A stretch of DNA of 64,000 nucleotides from Fictibacillus phosphorivorans (lineage in GTDB: Bacteria > Bacillota > Bacilli > Bacillales > Fictibacillaceae), in NCBI RefSeq assembly GCF_007673525.1, contig NZ_VDZU01000001.1, positions 930,001 through 994,000 on the forward strand, written 5' to 3'. This document shows, piece by piece, positions 43,194-51,542 of the stretch. Below the pieces are notes generated by a model, which searched no databases, had not been told where the DNA came from, and saw only the letters and a program-made list of their open reading frames with translations. Positions within the stretch are counted from its first letter, which is position 1. Every line of letters begins with the position of its first letter. Made by a program: the position numbers and the translations under genes.

Positions 43194-44240
43194 ATGAAAA
43201 AAAATTGGTACAGTCTTATAACTGCCTTTTGCTTGATTAGTGGTTGTAGTCCTTTAAATAAAGATGAAATAAATACATCTTCCAAAGATGTTATTAGCAC
43301 AAAGTTAAATATCCCTTGGCAGATAAACAGTACCCCAAAACAAATGTGGATCAGTGAACGAACTGGGGGGCTTGTTTTATTAGGCTCGAATCAAAAAAAG
43401 ACCTCTTATTCCCCAATATTTTCTGAAGCTTTGGCTGATGGTGGGGAAGGAGGTTTTCTTGGCTTTCTTTTAGACCGAAATTACGAAAGCAATAAAATAG
43501 CTTACGGATATTACACGTATGAAAAGTCGGATCGTTTAGTAAATCGAGTGGTTGAGATGCGTTTTGAGAATGATGAATGGAAAGAGAGCAGAATCCTTCT
43601 TGATGATATTCCTGGTGGCTACACACACAATGGTGGAAGAATGGAGTGGGGACCAGATCAAAAGCTTTATATAACAACGGGAGATAGCGGAGAAGAGGAT
43701 CTCTCTCAAAGTTTAGAAAGCCTGGCTGGGAAAATTCTAAGAATCAATAAAGATGGTTCTGTTCCAGAAGATAATCCATTCTATCCTTCTCCGATCTATA
43801 CATACGGTCATCGTAATCCACAAGGAATGACATGGGATGAAAAAGGCACGATGTTTGCTGCGGAACATGGATCATCAAACTATGATGAGATCAATAAAAT
43901 TCAGCCGGGAAAAAATTATGGATGGCCGCTTATTCGCGGAGATGAAGAGAAGGATGGCTTAGAATCACCATGGGTTCACTCGGGAAATGATACGTGGGCA
44001 CCTTCTGGCATCGACTATAATAATGGGTACCTATATGTGGCAGCTCTTAGAGGAGAAAAAGTTATGAAGGTAAGTACTTCCTCGAAAAAGATAACCTCAA
44101 TTGTTTCCAATGAAGGACGGATTCGTGATATCCTTATTGATGAAAACAAAATGTTTGTTGTAACGAACAACAAAGATGGAAGAGGGCAACCATCAAGTGA
44201 AGACGATGTGTTGCTAACTGTATCACTAGAAAAAAAGTAA
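43194..44240 (+). CDS. PQQ-dependent sugar dehydrogenase-like lipoprotein
   Basis: A 348-residue lipoprotein (lipobox ISGC, Cys18) of the soluble glucose/sorbosone dehydrogenase beta-propeller family (YliI/Asd type). Family marks include GGEGGFLGFLLDRNY, HNGGRMEWGPDQKLYITTGD, YGHRNPQGMTWDEKG and AAEHGSSNYDEINKIQPGKNYGWP. It faces the outside of the membrane; the sugar and the true cofactor are not known. It lies between yusF and yusE, which are adjacent in Bacillus subtilis, so it is an insertion in that block. The overlap-like spacing suggests co-transcription. Confidence 0.85.
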   Translation: MKKNWYSLITAFCLISGCSPLNKDEINTSSKDVISTKLNIPWQINSTPKQMWISERTGGLVLLGSNQKKTSYSPIFSEALADGGEGGFLGFLLDRNYESNKIAYGYYTYEKSDRLVNRVVEMRFENDEWKESRILLDDIPGGYTHNGGRMEWGPDQKLYITTGDSGEEDLSQSLESLAGKILRINKDGSVPEDNPFYPSPIYTYGHRNPQGMTWDEKGTMFAAEHGSSNYDEINKIQPGKNYGWPLIRGDEEKDGLESPWVHSGNDTWAPSGIDYNNGYLYVAALRGEKVMKVSTSSKKITSIVSNEGRIRDILIDENKMFVVTNNKDGRGQPSSEDDVLLTVSLEKK

Positions 44241-44252
44241 TGGAGTAATACC

Positions 44253-44600
44253 ATGAAAGAAATCAATCGGAAAAATTGGGAAACCGTTATCGAACAGTCG
44301 CTGCAAAATCCATATTTTTTGTATCTTGAAACTCCGCTTTGCGGAACTTGTAAGATGGGGAAGAAAATGTTTGAGGTTGCAGTCGAAACGATACGCGTTC
44401 AAAAAGACGAAAATATAGCGGTAGGTGTTAGCAATATTAATGAGATGCCAGAGCTTGCTGCCAAATATGGAGTAACCAGCGTTCCATGTTTACTCATTCT
44501 TTCAAGAGGAATTGCTATTGATCGTATTTATGCGCTTCAATCTGCGGGAAATATCTACAAATCCATGTTAAAACTAGTGGAAAAGGAATATAAAGGGTAA
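44253..44600 (+). CDS. yusE: Thioredoxin-like protein YusE
   Basis: A 115-residue thioredoxin-fold protein with the active site PLCGTCKMG (CGTC) near residue 29 and the cis-proline region GVTSVPCLLILSRG. Its closest match is YusE, a probable thiol oxidoreductase of the cytoplasm. It lies 12 bases after the sugar dehydrogenase gene and is the last gene of yusF-PQQ-yusE. Confidence 0.87.
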   Translation: MKEINRKNWETVIEQSLQNPYFLYLETPLCGTCKMGKKMFEVAVETIRVQKDENIAVGVSNINEMPELAAKYGVTSVPCLLILSRGIAIDRIYALQSAGNIYKSMLKLVEKEYKG

Positions 44601-44602
44601 AT

Positions 44603-44630
44603 AAAATGTGGGATCCACCCCACATTTTTT
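44603..44630 (+). terminator. Terminator of the yusF-yusE unit
   Basis: AAAATGTGGG pairs with CCCACATTTT, followed by T's. Confidence 0.8.
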
Positions 44631-44631
44631 A

Positions 44632-44747
44632 ATTTATCGCCTAATTCTACAAAAATTTATGTTTTTCGGGGGTTAATCCTAAAGAAAAATATGGGAATTT
44701 AATGTCGCGAACACGTCCTTTTGTAACAATTAAGGGTGTGTTTTTTT
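44632..44747 (+). ncRNA. Structured segment ending in a terminator hairpin, unassigned
   Basis: Between the yusE terminator and the sigI promoter lies a segment with CGGGGGTTAATCC and GTCGCGAACACGTCC that ends in a 10-bp hairpin (44711-44720 with 44732-44741) and a seven-T tract. The GGGGTTAATC block is faintly like c-di-AMP (ydaO) riboswitches, but P1 and the rest could not be matched. No gene lies directly after it. Confidence 0.3.
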
Positions 44748-44851
44748 ATTTTAAAATAACGCTGATGACTTTGATAGAGGGGTTTTTAAGGGGTATAGGT
44801 GAATTATCAGTTTGTTTTGCCAATTCAGTACTTTAACGATAACGTCACAAA

Positions 44852-44916
44852 TGTTACGGGCGTTGTAATATTGTTATAGAACTGTATCCTACAAATGTCA
44901 AAAGTCATGGTATAAA
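44852..44916 (+). promoter_or_regulatory. Candidate sigI promoter with WalR-like half-sites
   Basis: TGTTAC (44852-44857) and TGTAAT (44864-44869), plus TGTTAT (44872-44877), lie upstream of TATAAA (44911-44916). WalR regulates sigI in Bacillus subtilis, but spacing between half-sites is 6 rather than 5. The leader of about 140 bases up to the gene shows no clear structure. Confidence 0.35.
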
Positions 44917-45059
44917 TGAATAGGAGAGCTTGTTTGCATGTTTGCTCCCTAGCTTATTGTGGTAAATAAGAATGATTTTATTTTTAAAATAAAAATATAC
45001 GATTCACTAATAAACGAAACAAAAGCAAAGCAATTTTTAAACCGAGGTGATTGATAATC

Positions 45060-45830
45060 ATGGCATCTTTAAATTTAAATGCAGTATTCCCGATTGCAAA
45101 AAATAAATTATCGAGCAATAAATTAACAAGCATAGAAGATAAAGTTCTAACGATCCAAGAAAAAGACGATGAGAAACTTAGAAATGAACTTATTGGTGAT
45201 TACCAACCATTCATTAAAAAAGTAACTTCTAAAGTGTGCAGTCAATATATAGATCGTACGATGGACGAGTTTAGTGTAGGTCTTTTTGCTTTCAACGAAG
45301 CGATTGATCAATACCAAGAAGGGCAAGGCAGCCGTTTCTTGTCTTTTGCTGATATGGTTATTAGACGCAGAGTCATCGATTATATCCGTAAAGAAGTCCG
45401 TCAGAACAGACTGATCTTTCTACAACCGGATGAAGAGGATGAAGAAGGCCGTTTAGAAGAAAGTTACGCAGAGCAAAAAGCTGCAATGGATCATTTTGAA
45501 GACCAGATTCAAGTGGAGAATCGTGTTTATGAGATCGAAGAGTACCAAAAGTTATTAAAGACTTTCGGATTAAATTTTAAAGTTCTAAGTAAACACTGTC
45601 CAAAACATGTAGATGCACGTGAAAATGCGAAAGAGATTGCTCGTCTTTTAGCTGAAAATGAAGAACTTGCCGCGTTCTTAAAAGAAAAAAAGCAATTACC
45701 AATAAAAGATTTATTAAATATGGTATCCTGTAGTCGTAAAACCATAGAGAGAAATCGAAAGTATATAATAGCAGTTTCACTTATATATTTAGGCGATTTT
45801 CAAGCGCTGAAATCATACATTCAGCCATAA
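45060..45830 (+). CDS. sigI: RNA polymerase sigma factor SigI
   Basis: A 256-residue sigma factor of the SigI group. The region 2 equivalent reads IGDYQPFIKKVTSKVCSQYIDRTMDEFSVGLFAFNEAIDQY, followed by FADMVIRRRVIDYIRKE. A SigI-specific C-terminal helix-turn-helix (LPIKDLLNMVSCSRKTIERNRKYIIAV) replaces canonical region 4. SigI answers heat and cell-wall stress in Bacilli. GAGGTGAT gives better spacing to ATG 45060 than to TTG 45051. It is followed by its anti-sigma factor gene rsgI. Confidence 0.93.
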   Translation: MASLNLNAVFPIAKNKLSSNKLTSIEDKVLTIQEKDDEKLRNELIGDYQPFIKKVTSKVCSQYIDRTMDEFSVGLFAFNEAIDQYQEGQGSRFLSFADMVIRRRVIDYIRKEVRQNRLIFLQPDEEDEEGRLEESYAEQKAAMDHFEDQIQVENRVYEIEEYQKLLKTFGLNFKVLSKHCPKHVDARENAKEIARLLAENEELAAFLKEKKQLPIKDLLNMVSCSRKTIERNRKYIIAVSLIYLGDFQALKSYIQP

Positions 45831-45920
45831 GGTGAGGTAAATAAGGTTACTTGGCAAGGGAATGGGATGTTCTCTTGCCTGTAATTTATACTGATCCTGC
45901 TACATGCGGGAGGGATACCA

Positions 45921-47141
45921 TTGAAGAACGGCAGCGGCATCGTTATTGAAGTTCAGAATAAAAAAGCAACTCTTCTTATGAAGGACGGAACCTTCGTTAC
46001 AGTAAGAGTACCAGCAGGAAAAAGACCTCTTGTAGGAAATGAGTACCAGGCTTCTTATTTTTCAAACAAAAAAAGAAGTCTTTTTGTGTTGCCATCCATT
46101 TCGTTTTCAGTCGCAGTATTAATTGCCTTTCTTTTTCTTTCAGGTCTAATGCCTAATAGCAGTCATTCTGCTGCGGCTGCTTATGTTAGTTTTGATATCA
46201 ATCCCAGCCTTGAGGTTGGCGTTGATGATGAAATGAGAGTCGTTGAAATGGATGCTTTTAACGATGAAGCAAAACAGATCATAAAGAAATATAATTTTTC
46301 TACAGATGATCGTATGCCGTTTGAAGTATTTGCAGATCAACTGATCAAAGCCTATCAGACAGAAGGTTATATGGAAGAGAATCAATCCATGCTGATCACT
46401 ACTGTTACTGATAAAACAAGTGATAATAAAACAAAGCAGGAACTAGATCATGCGTTGAATTCTATCGTTAAGAAAGCGGTTGTTCAGTATCCTGTAGCCA
46501 TTACTGTTTCTGAAACAAACGAAGAAGTACGAGATAAAGCCAAACAATTAGGTGTATCATCAGGTAAATATACAGCCTTCCAAGAAGCTACAAAGAACGA
46601 TAAACACCTTAAAGAAGAAAGAATTAAAGAAGTGAAGTTTCAAGAACTCAAAGTGAATGCGACTTCTTCTAAGGACATTAAATCCGTTCCACATCCTCGG
46701 AAAATAAAGGTTGCACCACATGAGGTCAAGGCTAAGCCTGTAAATAATCACGGGACAAAATTAGATAACCGCAGCTCGGCTAATCCACCTCGAGAAAACT
46801 TTGTTAAGCCTAAAAAGCATTTGAATGAAAAACATAATAATGAAGCGCGAGAAAAAAGAAATAAGGTTATTAAGAAAAAAGAACATAAGCAACAAAAAGA
46901 GCAAAGGGTAGAACCGAAGACGATGAATTATCCAAAAAAGGATAGGAAGTCTGATCAGCCAAAAGAACACAAAAAAGAAAACAAAATGCAAGATCAGAAC
47001 CACAACAGAGAAAAGAACGAATATGATCGTAAGCAAGATAATCAGAGACACCAATGGGATAATGAAAGACATCATAAAGATGATCAAAGACATTCCAAGA
47101 AAAAGCATGATGAGAAGCAAGAAAAGAAACATAAGCACTAA
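45921..47141 (+). CDS. rsgI: Anti-sigma-I factor RsgI
   Basis: A 406-residue one-pass membrane protein. The N-terminal RsgI domain (about 1-45, GIVIEVQNKKATLLMKDGTFVTV) binds SigI. A membrane segment (about 54-74) is followed by an extracytoplasmic domain with AYVSFDINPSLEVGVD. The last 160 residues are a Lys/His/Glu/Asn/Asp-rich low-complexity tail. Release of SigI occurs through cleavage and intramembrane proteolysis in studied species. TTG start with GGGAGGG upstream. Confidence 0.92.
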   Translation: MKNGSGIVIEVQNKKATLLMKDGTFVTVRVPAGKRPLVGNEYQASYFSNKKRSLFVLPSISFSVAVLIAFLFLSGLMPNSSHSAAAAYVSFDINPSLEVGVDDEMRVVEMDAFNDEAKQIIKKYNFSTDDRMPFEVFADQLIKAYQTEGYMEENQSMLITTVTDKTSDNKTKQELDHALNSIVKKAVVQYPVAITVSETNEEVRDKAKQLGVSSGKYTAFQEATKNDKHLKEERIKEVKFQELKVNATSSKDIKSVPHPRKIKVAPHEVKAKPVNNHGTKLDNRSSANPPRENFVKPKKHLNEKHNNEAREKRNKVIKKKEHKQQKEQRVEPKTMNYPKKDRKSDQPKEHKKENKMQDQNHNREKNEYDRKQDNQRHQWDNERHHKDDQRHSKKKHDEKQEKKHKH

Positions 47142-47261
47142 TTATGAAATAACCTGTCGTAAAAGCAGTTACGATTTATTGTAGCTGTCGAAGGGTTTAT
47201 AAAGGTATATGAATATTCCTCTAGAATCGGTGAAGTAACAACCAATTCGGGGGGATTTTTA

Positions 47262-47606
47262 ATGTTGGATATTCGTTACTTTGAAAGTCAAATCGCCAAA
47301 AGTCCATATCTTTCTCTTTATAATATTCCTGTTAAGCCCAGCTTTAAGTGTAATGACGAGACCACGCTGAAAATAGAATATAGAGAAGGAGAGAGGAACA
47401 GAACAGTAACGTTTACAGGGAATCCGAAATATCTATCCATGCTGCTTGAAGGAAAAATGAAGCTAAGCACATTATTGAGACAAGAGATGATCGAGTTTCA
47501 AGGTACACTGAGACAACGCTTAAAATGGGAAGCCATTTTTTACTTGAGTTCCCATTGGGAAGAGATCTCTGCGGGCGTATTAGTTCGAACTGCTAAAAAT
47601 ATTTGA
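47262..47606 (+). CDS. yusD: YusD-like small protein (SCP2-like)
   Basis: A 114-residue soluble protein. The block VTFTGNPKYLSMLLEGKMKLSTLLRQEMIEFQGTLRQRLKWEAIFYL resembles the C-terminal half of sterol-carrier (SCP2-like) lipid-binding domains. By position just upstream of the met operon it corresponds to YusD. Function is unknown. Its stop codon lies within the -35 of the SAM-riboswitch promoter. Confidence 0.6.
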   Translation: MLDIRYFESQIAKSPYLSLYNIPVKPSFKCNDETTLKIEYREGERNRTVTFTGNPKYLSMLLEGKMKLSTLLRQEMIEFQGTLRQRLKWEAIFYLSSHWEEISAGVLVRTAKNI

Positions 47607-47631
47607 CACGAATCGACAAGGATGATAATAT
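47603..47631 (+). promoter_or_regulatory. Promoter of the metNIQ operon
   Basis: TTGACA (47603-47608), 17 bases, TAATAT (47626-47631). It overlaps the yusD stop codon and precedes the SAM aptamer. Confidence 0.7.
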
Positions 47632-47687
47632 TCTTCACAGTGATTCAAATAAGCATCGCTTTAACTTAATAAAGTAACACTTTTTTA

Positions 47688-47814
47688 CTTATCACGAGAG
47701 GTGGAGGGACTGGCCCTATGAAACCCGGCAACCGCTAGATCATTGCATTCTTATGAATGATGAACTAGAAAGGTGCCAATTCCTGCAAGGCTTTAAGTAG
47801 TCTTGGGAGATGAG
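47688..47814 (+). ncRNA. SAM-I riboswitch (S-box) of metNIQ
   Basis: All S-box landmarks are present: AGAGGTGGAGGGACTGGCCC, then ATGAAACCCGGCAACC, AAGGTGCCAATTCC, and GGGAGATGAG closing P1 with CTTATC. SAM binding stabilises the aptamer and lets the terminator at 47835 form, shutting off methionine import. Confidence 0.95.
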
Positions 47815-47834
47815 GAGAACGTGCATAGAATATA

Positions 47835-47876
47835 ATATGCCTTTCTGCTCATATTGAAGCAGAGAGGCATTTTTTG
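47835..47876 (+). terminator. SAM-riboswitch terminator
   Basis: ATGCCTTTCTGCT pairs with AGCAGAGAGGCAT, followed by six T. Confidence 0.9.
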
Positions 47877-47880
47877 TTTG

Positions 47881-48075
47881 GTTGTTTTTAAAAGAATTCC
47901 TTTTGGGTATTCTCTACATCATCTTTGAAAAGCTGATTGTAGTGTAAGGTGCGAGACTCCTGGGGGATCAGCGGGACAGGTGAGACACCTAAAGAGCGAA
48001 GCACAGTGTGGCTCACCGCACGCCCCCCGGAAAGCGAGCGACCTGAAACGGAAATCAGCCACTTTTAAAAACAAC
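47881..48075. repeat. Bacillaceae palindromic intergenic repeat, copy 4
   Basis: Perfect 14-bp terminal inverted repeats (GTTGTTTTTAAAAG 47881-47894; CTTTTAAAAACAAC 48062-48075) enclose the GC-rich core with GCGAGACTCCTGGGGGA, GGTGAGACACC, GGCTCACCGCACGCC and GGAAAGCGAGC. It sits between the SAM-riboswitch terminator and metN, so it is transcribed as part of the met leader. Confidence 0.75.
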
Positions 48076-48126
48076 TCTGATTACTGAAAGAAAGCATTAT
48101 TTTAGATAAGAAATGAGGTAAGAAAC

Positions 48127-49152
48127 TTGATTAATTTACAGTCAGTCCGTAAAGTCTTTCAAACCAAAGATGGTGAAGTAAAGGCTGTTGATACGGTAGA
48201 TTTAAACATAAAGCAAGGAGAAATATACGGAATCATCGGTTATAGTGGTGCAGGTAAAAGCACACTGATTCGAATCCTTAACATGCTAGAGCGTCCTACT
48301 AGCGGTACGGTTACGATCGGCGGCAAAAACATGTCTGAACTGTCACCGAAAAAATTAAGAGAGGCAAGGCAAGAAATCTCAATGATCTTTCAGCACTTTA
48401 ACTTGTTATGGTCTCGCACAGTTAGAGAAAACATTGCGTTTCCACTTGAAATAGCGGGTTATCCAAAAGCTAAGATCAAACAACGCGTTGATGAGTTGAT
48501 CGACCTTGTTGGATTGGAAGGTCGTGGTGGTTCCTATCCGTCACAGCTAAGTGGTGGACAAAAGCAGCGTGTAGGTATTGCGCGTGCCCTTGCTAATGAG
48601 CCGAAAGTACTCTTATGTGATGAAGCAACTTCAGCACTTGATCCTAAAACAACCGACAGCATCCTGGATCTGCTGGTTGAGATCAATCAAAAGTTAGATC
48701 TGACAATCGTTCTTATTACACATGAGATGCACGTGATCAGAAAAATCTGTCACCGTGTTGCTGTAATGGAACAGGGGAGAGTCGTAGAAGAAGGCGATGT
48801 ATTAAATGTCTTCAAGAACCCGACAGAACCAATCACGAAGGATTTTGTGAAACAAGTAACAGAACCTGAAGAAACAGTAGATACGATTAAACAATTCATT
48901 TCTGAATTTCCTGAGGGACGAATCGTTCAGCTGACTTTTATAGGTGGACGAGCAGGTCAACCATTAATTACGGAACTGATTCGTAAGTATGAAGTGGATG
49001 TTAATATTCTTCAAGGAAAGATTACACAAACTCAGAATGGACCTTACGGGACGTTGTTTATTCAGATAAAAGGTACAGAATCTGCACTAGCTCGTGCTAT
49101 GGAGTTCTTAAACAGTGTGCAGGTTGAAGTAGAGGTGATTCATAATGCTTAG
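48127..49152 (+). CDS. metN: Methionine ABC importer ATPase MetN
   Basis: A 341-residue ATPase of the methionine uptake system. Walker A is GYSGAGKST, the Q-loop region is FQHFNLLWSRTV, the signature is LSGGQKQRVGIARAL, and Walker B is VLLCDEATSALD. The C-terminal NIL domain (about 265-341) senses methionine and causes trans-inhibition. TTG start with GAGGT upstream. It overlaps metI by 8 bases. The operon is controlled by the SAM riboswitch. Confidence 0.96.
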   Translation: MINLQSVRKVFQTKDGEVKAVDTVDLNIKQGEIYGIIGYSGAGKSTLIRILNMLERPTSGTVTIGGKNMSELSPKKLREARQEISMIFQHFNLLWSRTVRENIAFPLEIAGYPKAKIKQRVDELIDLVGLEGRGGSYPSQLSGGQKQRVGIARALANEPKVLLCDEATSALDPKTTDSILDLLVEINQKLDLTIVLITHEMHVIRKICHRVAVMEQGRVVEEGDVLNVFKNPTEPITKDFVKQVTEPEETVDTIKQFISEFPEGRIVQLTFIGGRAGQPLITELIRKYEVDVNILQGKITQTQNGPYGTLFIQIKGTESALARAMEFLNSVQVEVEVIHNA

Positions 49153-49813
49153 TACATGGTTCCCAAACGTACAGTGGGACGTTCTATTAGAAGCGACAAA
49201 AGAAACATTGTATATGTCTGCTATCTCAGTAGTCATTACATTTTTTCTAGGGCTTGCCCTTGGTTTGGCGTTATTTTTAACGTCTCCTGGAAACCTGTGG
49301 GGAAATAAGTTCTTAAATAGTGTCATTGCCATAATCGTTAACGTATTTCGGTCGATTCCGTTTATTATCTTGATCATCTTATTGATTCCATTTACACGCT
49401 TGATCGTAGGAACGATGTTAGGCGCTGAAGCAGCTCTACCTGCTCTTATAGTAGGTGCTGCACCATTTTATGCACGTATGGTAGAGATCGCTTTGAGAGA
49501 GATTAATAAAGGGGTAATCGAAGCAGCGAAATCAATGGGTGCTACAAACGCTCAGATTATCTTTAAAGTTCTTATTCCAGAAAGTACGCCGGCTCTTGTT
49601 TCAGGAATCACTGTTACTGCCATCGCACTAGTAAGTTATACGGCAATGGCTGGAGTTGTTGGTGCTGGTGGTTTAGGAAACTTGGCTTACATGGAAGGTT
49701 ATCAAAGAGACAACGCGGATGTGACGTTGATTTCAACAGCACTCATATTAGTTATCGTCTTTGTCATCCAGTGGATCGGTGATCGAATTACAACTTCGTT
49801 AGATAAGAGATAA
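49145..49813 (+). CDS. metI: Methionine ABC importer permease MetI
   Basis: A 222-residue permease with five membrane segments. VFRSIPFIILIILLIPFTR and the coupling-helix EAA motif EAAKSMGATNAQIIFKVLIPES are diagnostic. AMAGVVGAGGLGNLAY is the conserved late segment. Called metP in Bacillus subtilis. It starts within the metN end, so translation is coupled. Confidence 0.95.
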   Translation: MLSTWFPNVQWDVLLEATKETLYMSAISVVITFFLGLALGLALFLTSPGNLWGNKFLNSVIAIIVNVFRSIPFIILIILLIPFTRLIVGTMLGAEAALPALIVGAAPFYARMVEIALREINKGVIEAAKSMGATNAQIIFKVLIPESTPALVSGITVTAIALVSYTAMAGVVGAGGLGNLAYMEGYQRDNADVTLISTALILVIVFVIQWIGDRITTSLDKR

Positions 49814-49842
49814 TTGTTTTTGACAACAAGGAGGAAGTTCAT

Positions 49843-50661
49843 ATGAAAAAAGTATTAACTGTTCTTGTATTAACCGTTCTTGTTGCAGCACTTGCTGCTT
49901 GCGGGAACAAAACAGAAGGCGGAATCAGCGACGAGAAGATCGTAGTAGGTGCATCGAACGTACCACATGCTGAAATCCTAGAAGAAGCAAAACCTCTTTT
50001 GAAAGAAAAAGGAATTGAACTTGAGATTAAAACGTTTCAAGATTATGTATTGCCAAACAAATCTTTAGATGAAAAAGAAATCGGTGCGAACTACTTTCAG
50101 CACGTTCCATATCTAGAGTCTCAAATGAAAGACCATGGATACAAATTTGAGAACGCGGGTGGCATCCACCTTGAGCCGATTGGTATCTATTCTAAAAAAT
50201 ACAAATCACTGGATGAACTGCCTGAAGGCGCAACGATCATCATGTCTAACTCTGTAGCAGATCACGGCCGTATGCTTGGCTTACTTGAAAAAGAAGGCTT
50301 GATCAAAGTGAAAGAAGGTGCCGGAGCAGAGGCACAGATTAAAGATGTTGTTGAAAATCCTAAGAAGCTTAAATTTAAAGCAGACGTTGATGCTGGGATG
50401 CTTCCAAAAGCATATAAGAACGGTGAAGGCGATGCGGTTCTAATCAACACAAACTACGCGATCGATGCTGGATTAAATCCTCAAAAAGATGCGATCGCAT
50501 TAGAAGGATCTGACTCTCCATTCGTAAACATTATCGCAGTACGTGAAGGAGATAAAGACAAGAAATCTGTTAAAGCGCTAGTAGAAGCTCTTCGTTCTAA
50601 AGAGATTCAAGATTTCATCAAGAAGAAATATGAAGGTGCGGTTGTGCCGGTAACGAAATAA
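49843..50661 (+). CDS. metQ: Methionine-binding lipoprotein MetQ
   Basis: A 272-residue NlpA-family lipoprotein (lipobox LAAC, Cys20). Typical segments are GASNVPHAEILEEAKPLLKEKGIELEI, ANYFQHVPYLE, IGIYSKKYKSLDELPEGATI and the ligand-site Asn in VLINTNYAIDAGLNP. It delivers methionine to MetNI on the outer face of the membrane. AAGGAGG precedes ATG. Last gene of the operon. Confidence 0.96.
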   Translation: MKKVLTVLVLTVLVAALAACGNKTEGGISDEKIVVGASNVPHAEILEEAKPLLKEKGIELEIKTFQDYVLPNKSLDEKEIGANYFQHVPYLESQMKDHGYKFENAGGIHLEPIGIYSKKYKSLDELPEGATIIMSNSVADHGRMLGLLEKEGLIKVKEGAGAEAQIKDVVENPKKLKFKADVDAGMLPKAYKNGEGDAVLINTNYAIDAGLNPQKDAIALEGSDSPFVNIIAVREGDKDKKSVKALVEALRSKEIQDFIKKKYEGAVVPVTK

Positions 50662-50670
50662 TTCTTTAAG

Positions 50671-50707
50671 AGAACTGACTTTGATGTTAAAGTCAGTTCT
50701 TTTTTTG
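50671..50707 (+). terminator. Terminator of metNIQ
   Basis: AGAACTGACTTT pairs with AAAGTCAGTTCT, followed by seven T. Confidence 0.88.
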
Positions 50708-50730
50708 AGTAAAAATTGATCAACAACACT

Positions 50731-50850
50731 TTATAGACCTTCAAACTAACTTATAGACCATGCAATTCCATTTCTAGACCTTTAAACTTTATTTTTAGGC
50801 CTACAAATTTTTTTATAGTCCTTTAAAATCATTTATAGGCTTTTCGACAA
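50731..50850. repeat. Six ~20-21-nt degenerate tandem units (core TTATAGACC)
   Basis: Units begin TTATAGACC (50731), TTATAGACC (about 50751), TTCTAGACC, TTTTAGGCC, TTATAGTCC and TTATAGGCT, spaced 20-21 bases, each followed by an AT-rich variable part. The array starts 24 bases after the metQ terminator. Confidence 0.6.
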
Positions 50851-50933
50851 AAAACTTACGAATGTTTATTACATAACCCACTTCTGAATAACTCATACTA
50901 AACCTGTTTACTATTTTGACAGGAGTGAATGAA

Positions 50934-51314
50934 ATGAAACAAGAAGAGCAGCCGTTACCAGGATCGAACTCAACACAATATCACCTAATCCGCTATAAAG
51001 AAGGATTAGGAAAATACAATGAGAACATGCCTGAACTTACACATGCTTATAATGAATTTACCCGCCATTGCTTTAAAGAGGGCGAGATTTCAGAGAAGTA
51101 TAAGCAGTTGATCGCGTTAGGTATCAGCATCTATTCGCAAGATGAGTACTGCATCATCTATCATACAAAAGGATGTTTAGATCAAGGGTGTTCAGAAAAT
51201 GAAATTCTTGAGGCTATAGGAGTTTCTGCTGCATTTGGTGGTGGAGCCGCTATGAGTCAAGGTGTAACCCTCGTTCAAGAGTGCATTAAGGAACTAAATA
51301 AACCTCGTCATTAA
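50934..51314 (+). CDS. yurZ: YurZ-like carboxymuconolactone decarboxylase/AhpD-family protein
   Basis: A 126-residue helical protein of the CMD/AhpD family. KYKQLIALGISIYSQDEYCIIYHTKGCLDQGCSENEILEAIGVSAAFGGGAAMSQG carries the family core. The usual CxxC is reduced to a single Cys in EYCIIYH with a following His, so peroxidase-type activity is uncertain. The gene lies between met and suf operons exactly as yurZ does in Bacillus subtilis. GGAGTG before ATG 50934 sets the start. Confidence 0.8.
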   Translation: MKQEEQPLPGSNSTQYHLIRYKEGLGKYNENMPELTHAYNEFTRHCFKEGEISEKYKQLIALGISIYSQDEYCIIYHTKGCLDQGCSENEILEAIGVSAAFGGGAAMSQGVTLVQECIKELNKPRH

Positions 51315-51542
51315 TGGAATGTCTAATTTCCACACTTTTCATGTTTTGAAATCATCCTAAGAAGGTAATGGAAGTAATGTAGCGCATTTAGCAGGATAAC
51401 ATAGAACGTCACATCTGTTTTCAATAGGAATCATTATGCACGTGTATGCAGGGTGAATTCACTCGGATAACGGATTGAGCAAAATATGTGTTGCTGATAC
51501 GCTAACATTAGTAAATAACTTTAACTTTGAAAGGATTGATTC

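Noticed and set aside
44911..44960. Tiny ORF MFAP after TAGGAGAG in the sigI leader
   Set aside because: Four codons only and no associated terminator; it may be chance and was not annotated.
46761..47138. Hydrophobic minus-strand ORF opposite the rsgI tail
   Set aside because: Complement of Lys/His/Asn codons always reads as Phe/Leu/Ile; it is not a membrane protein gene.
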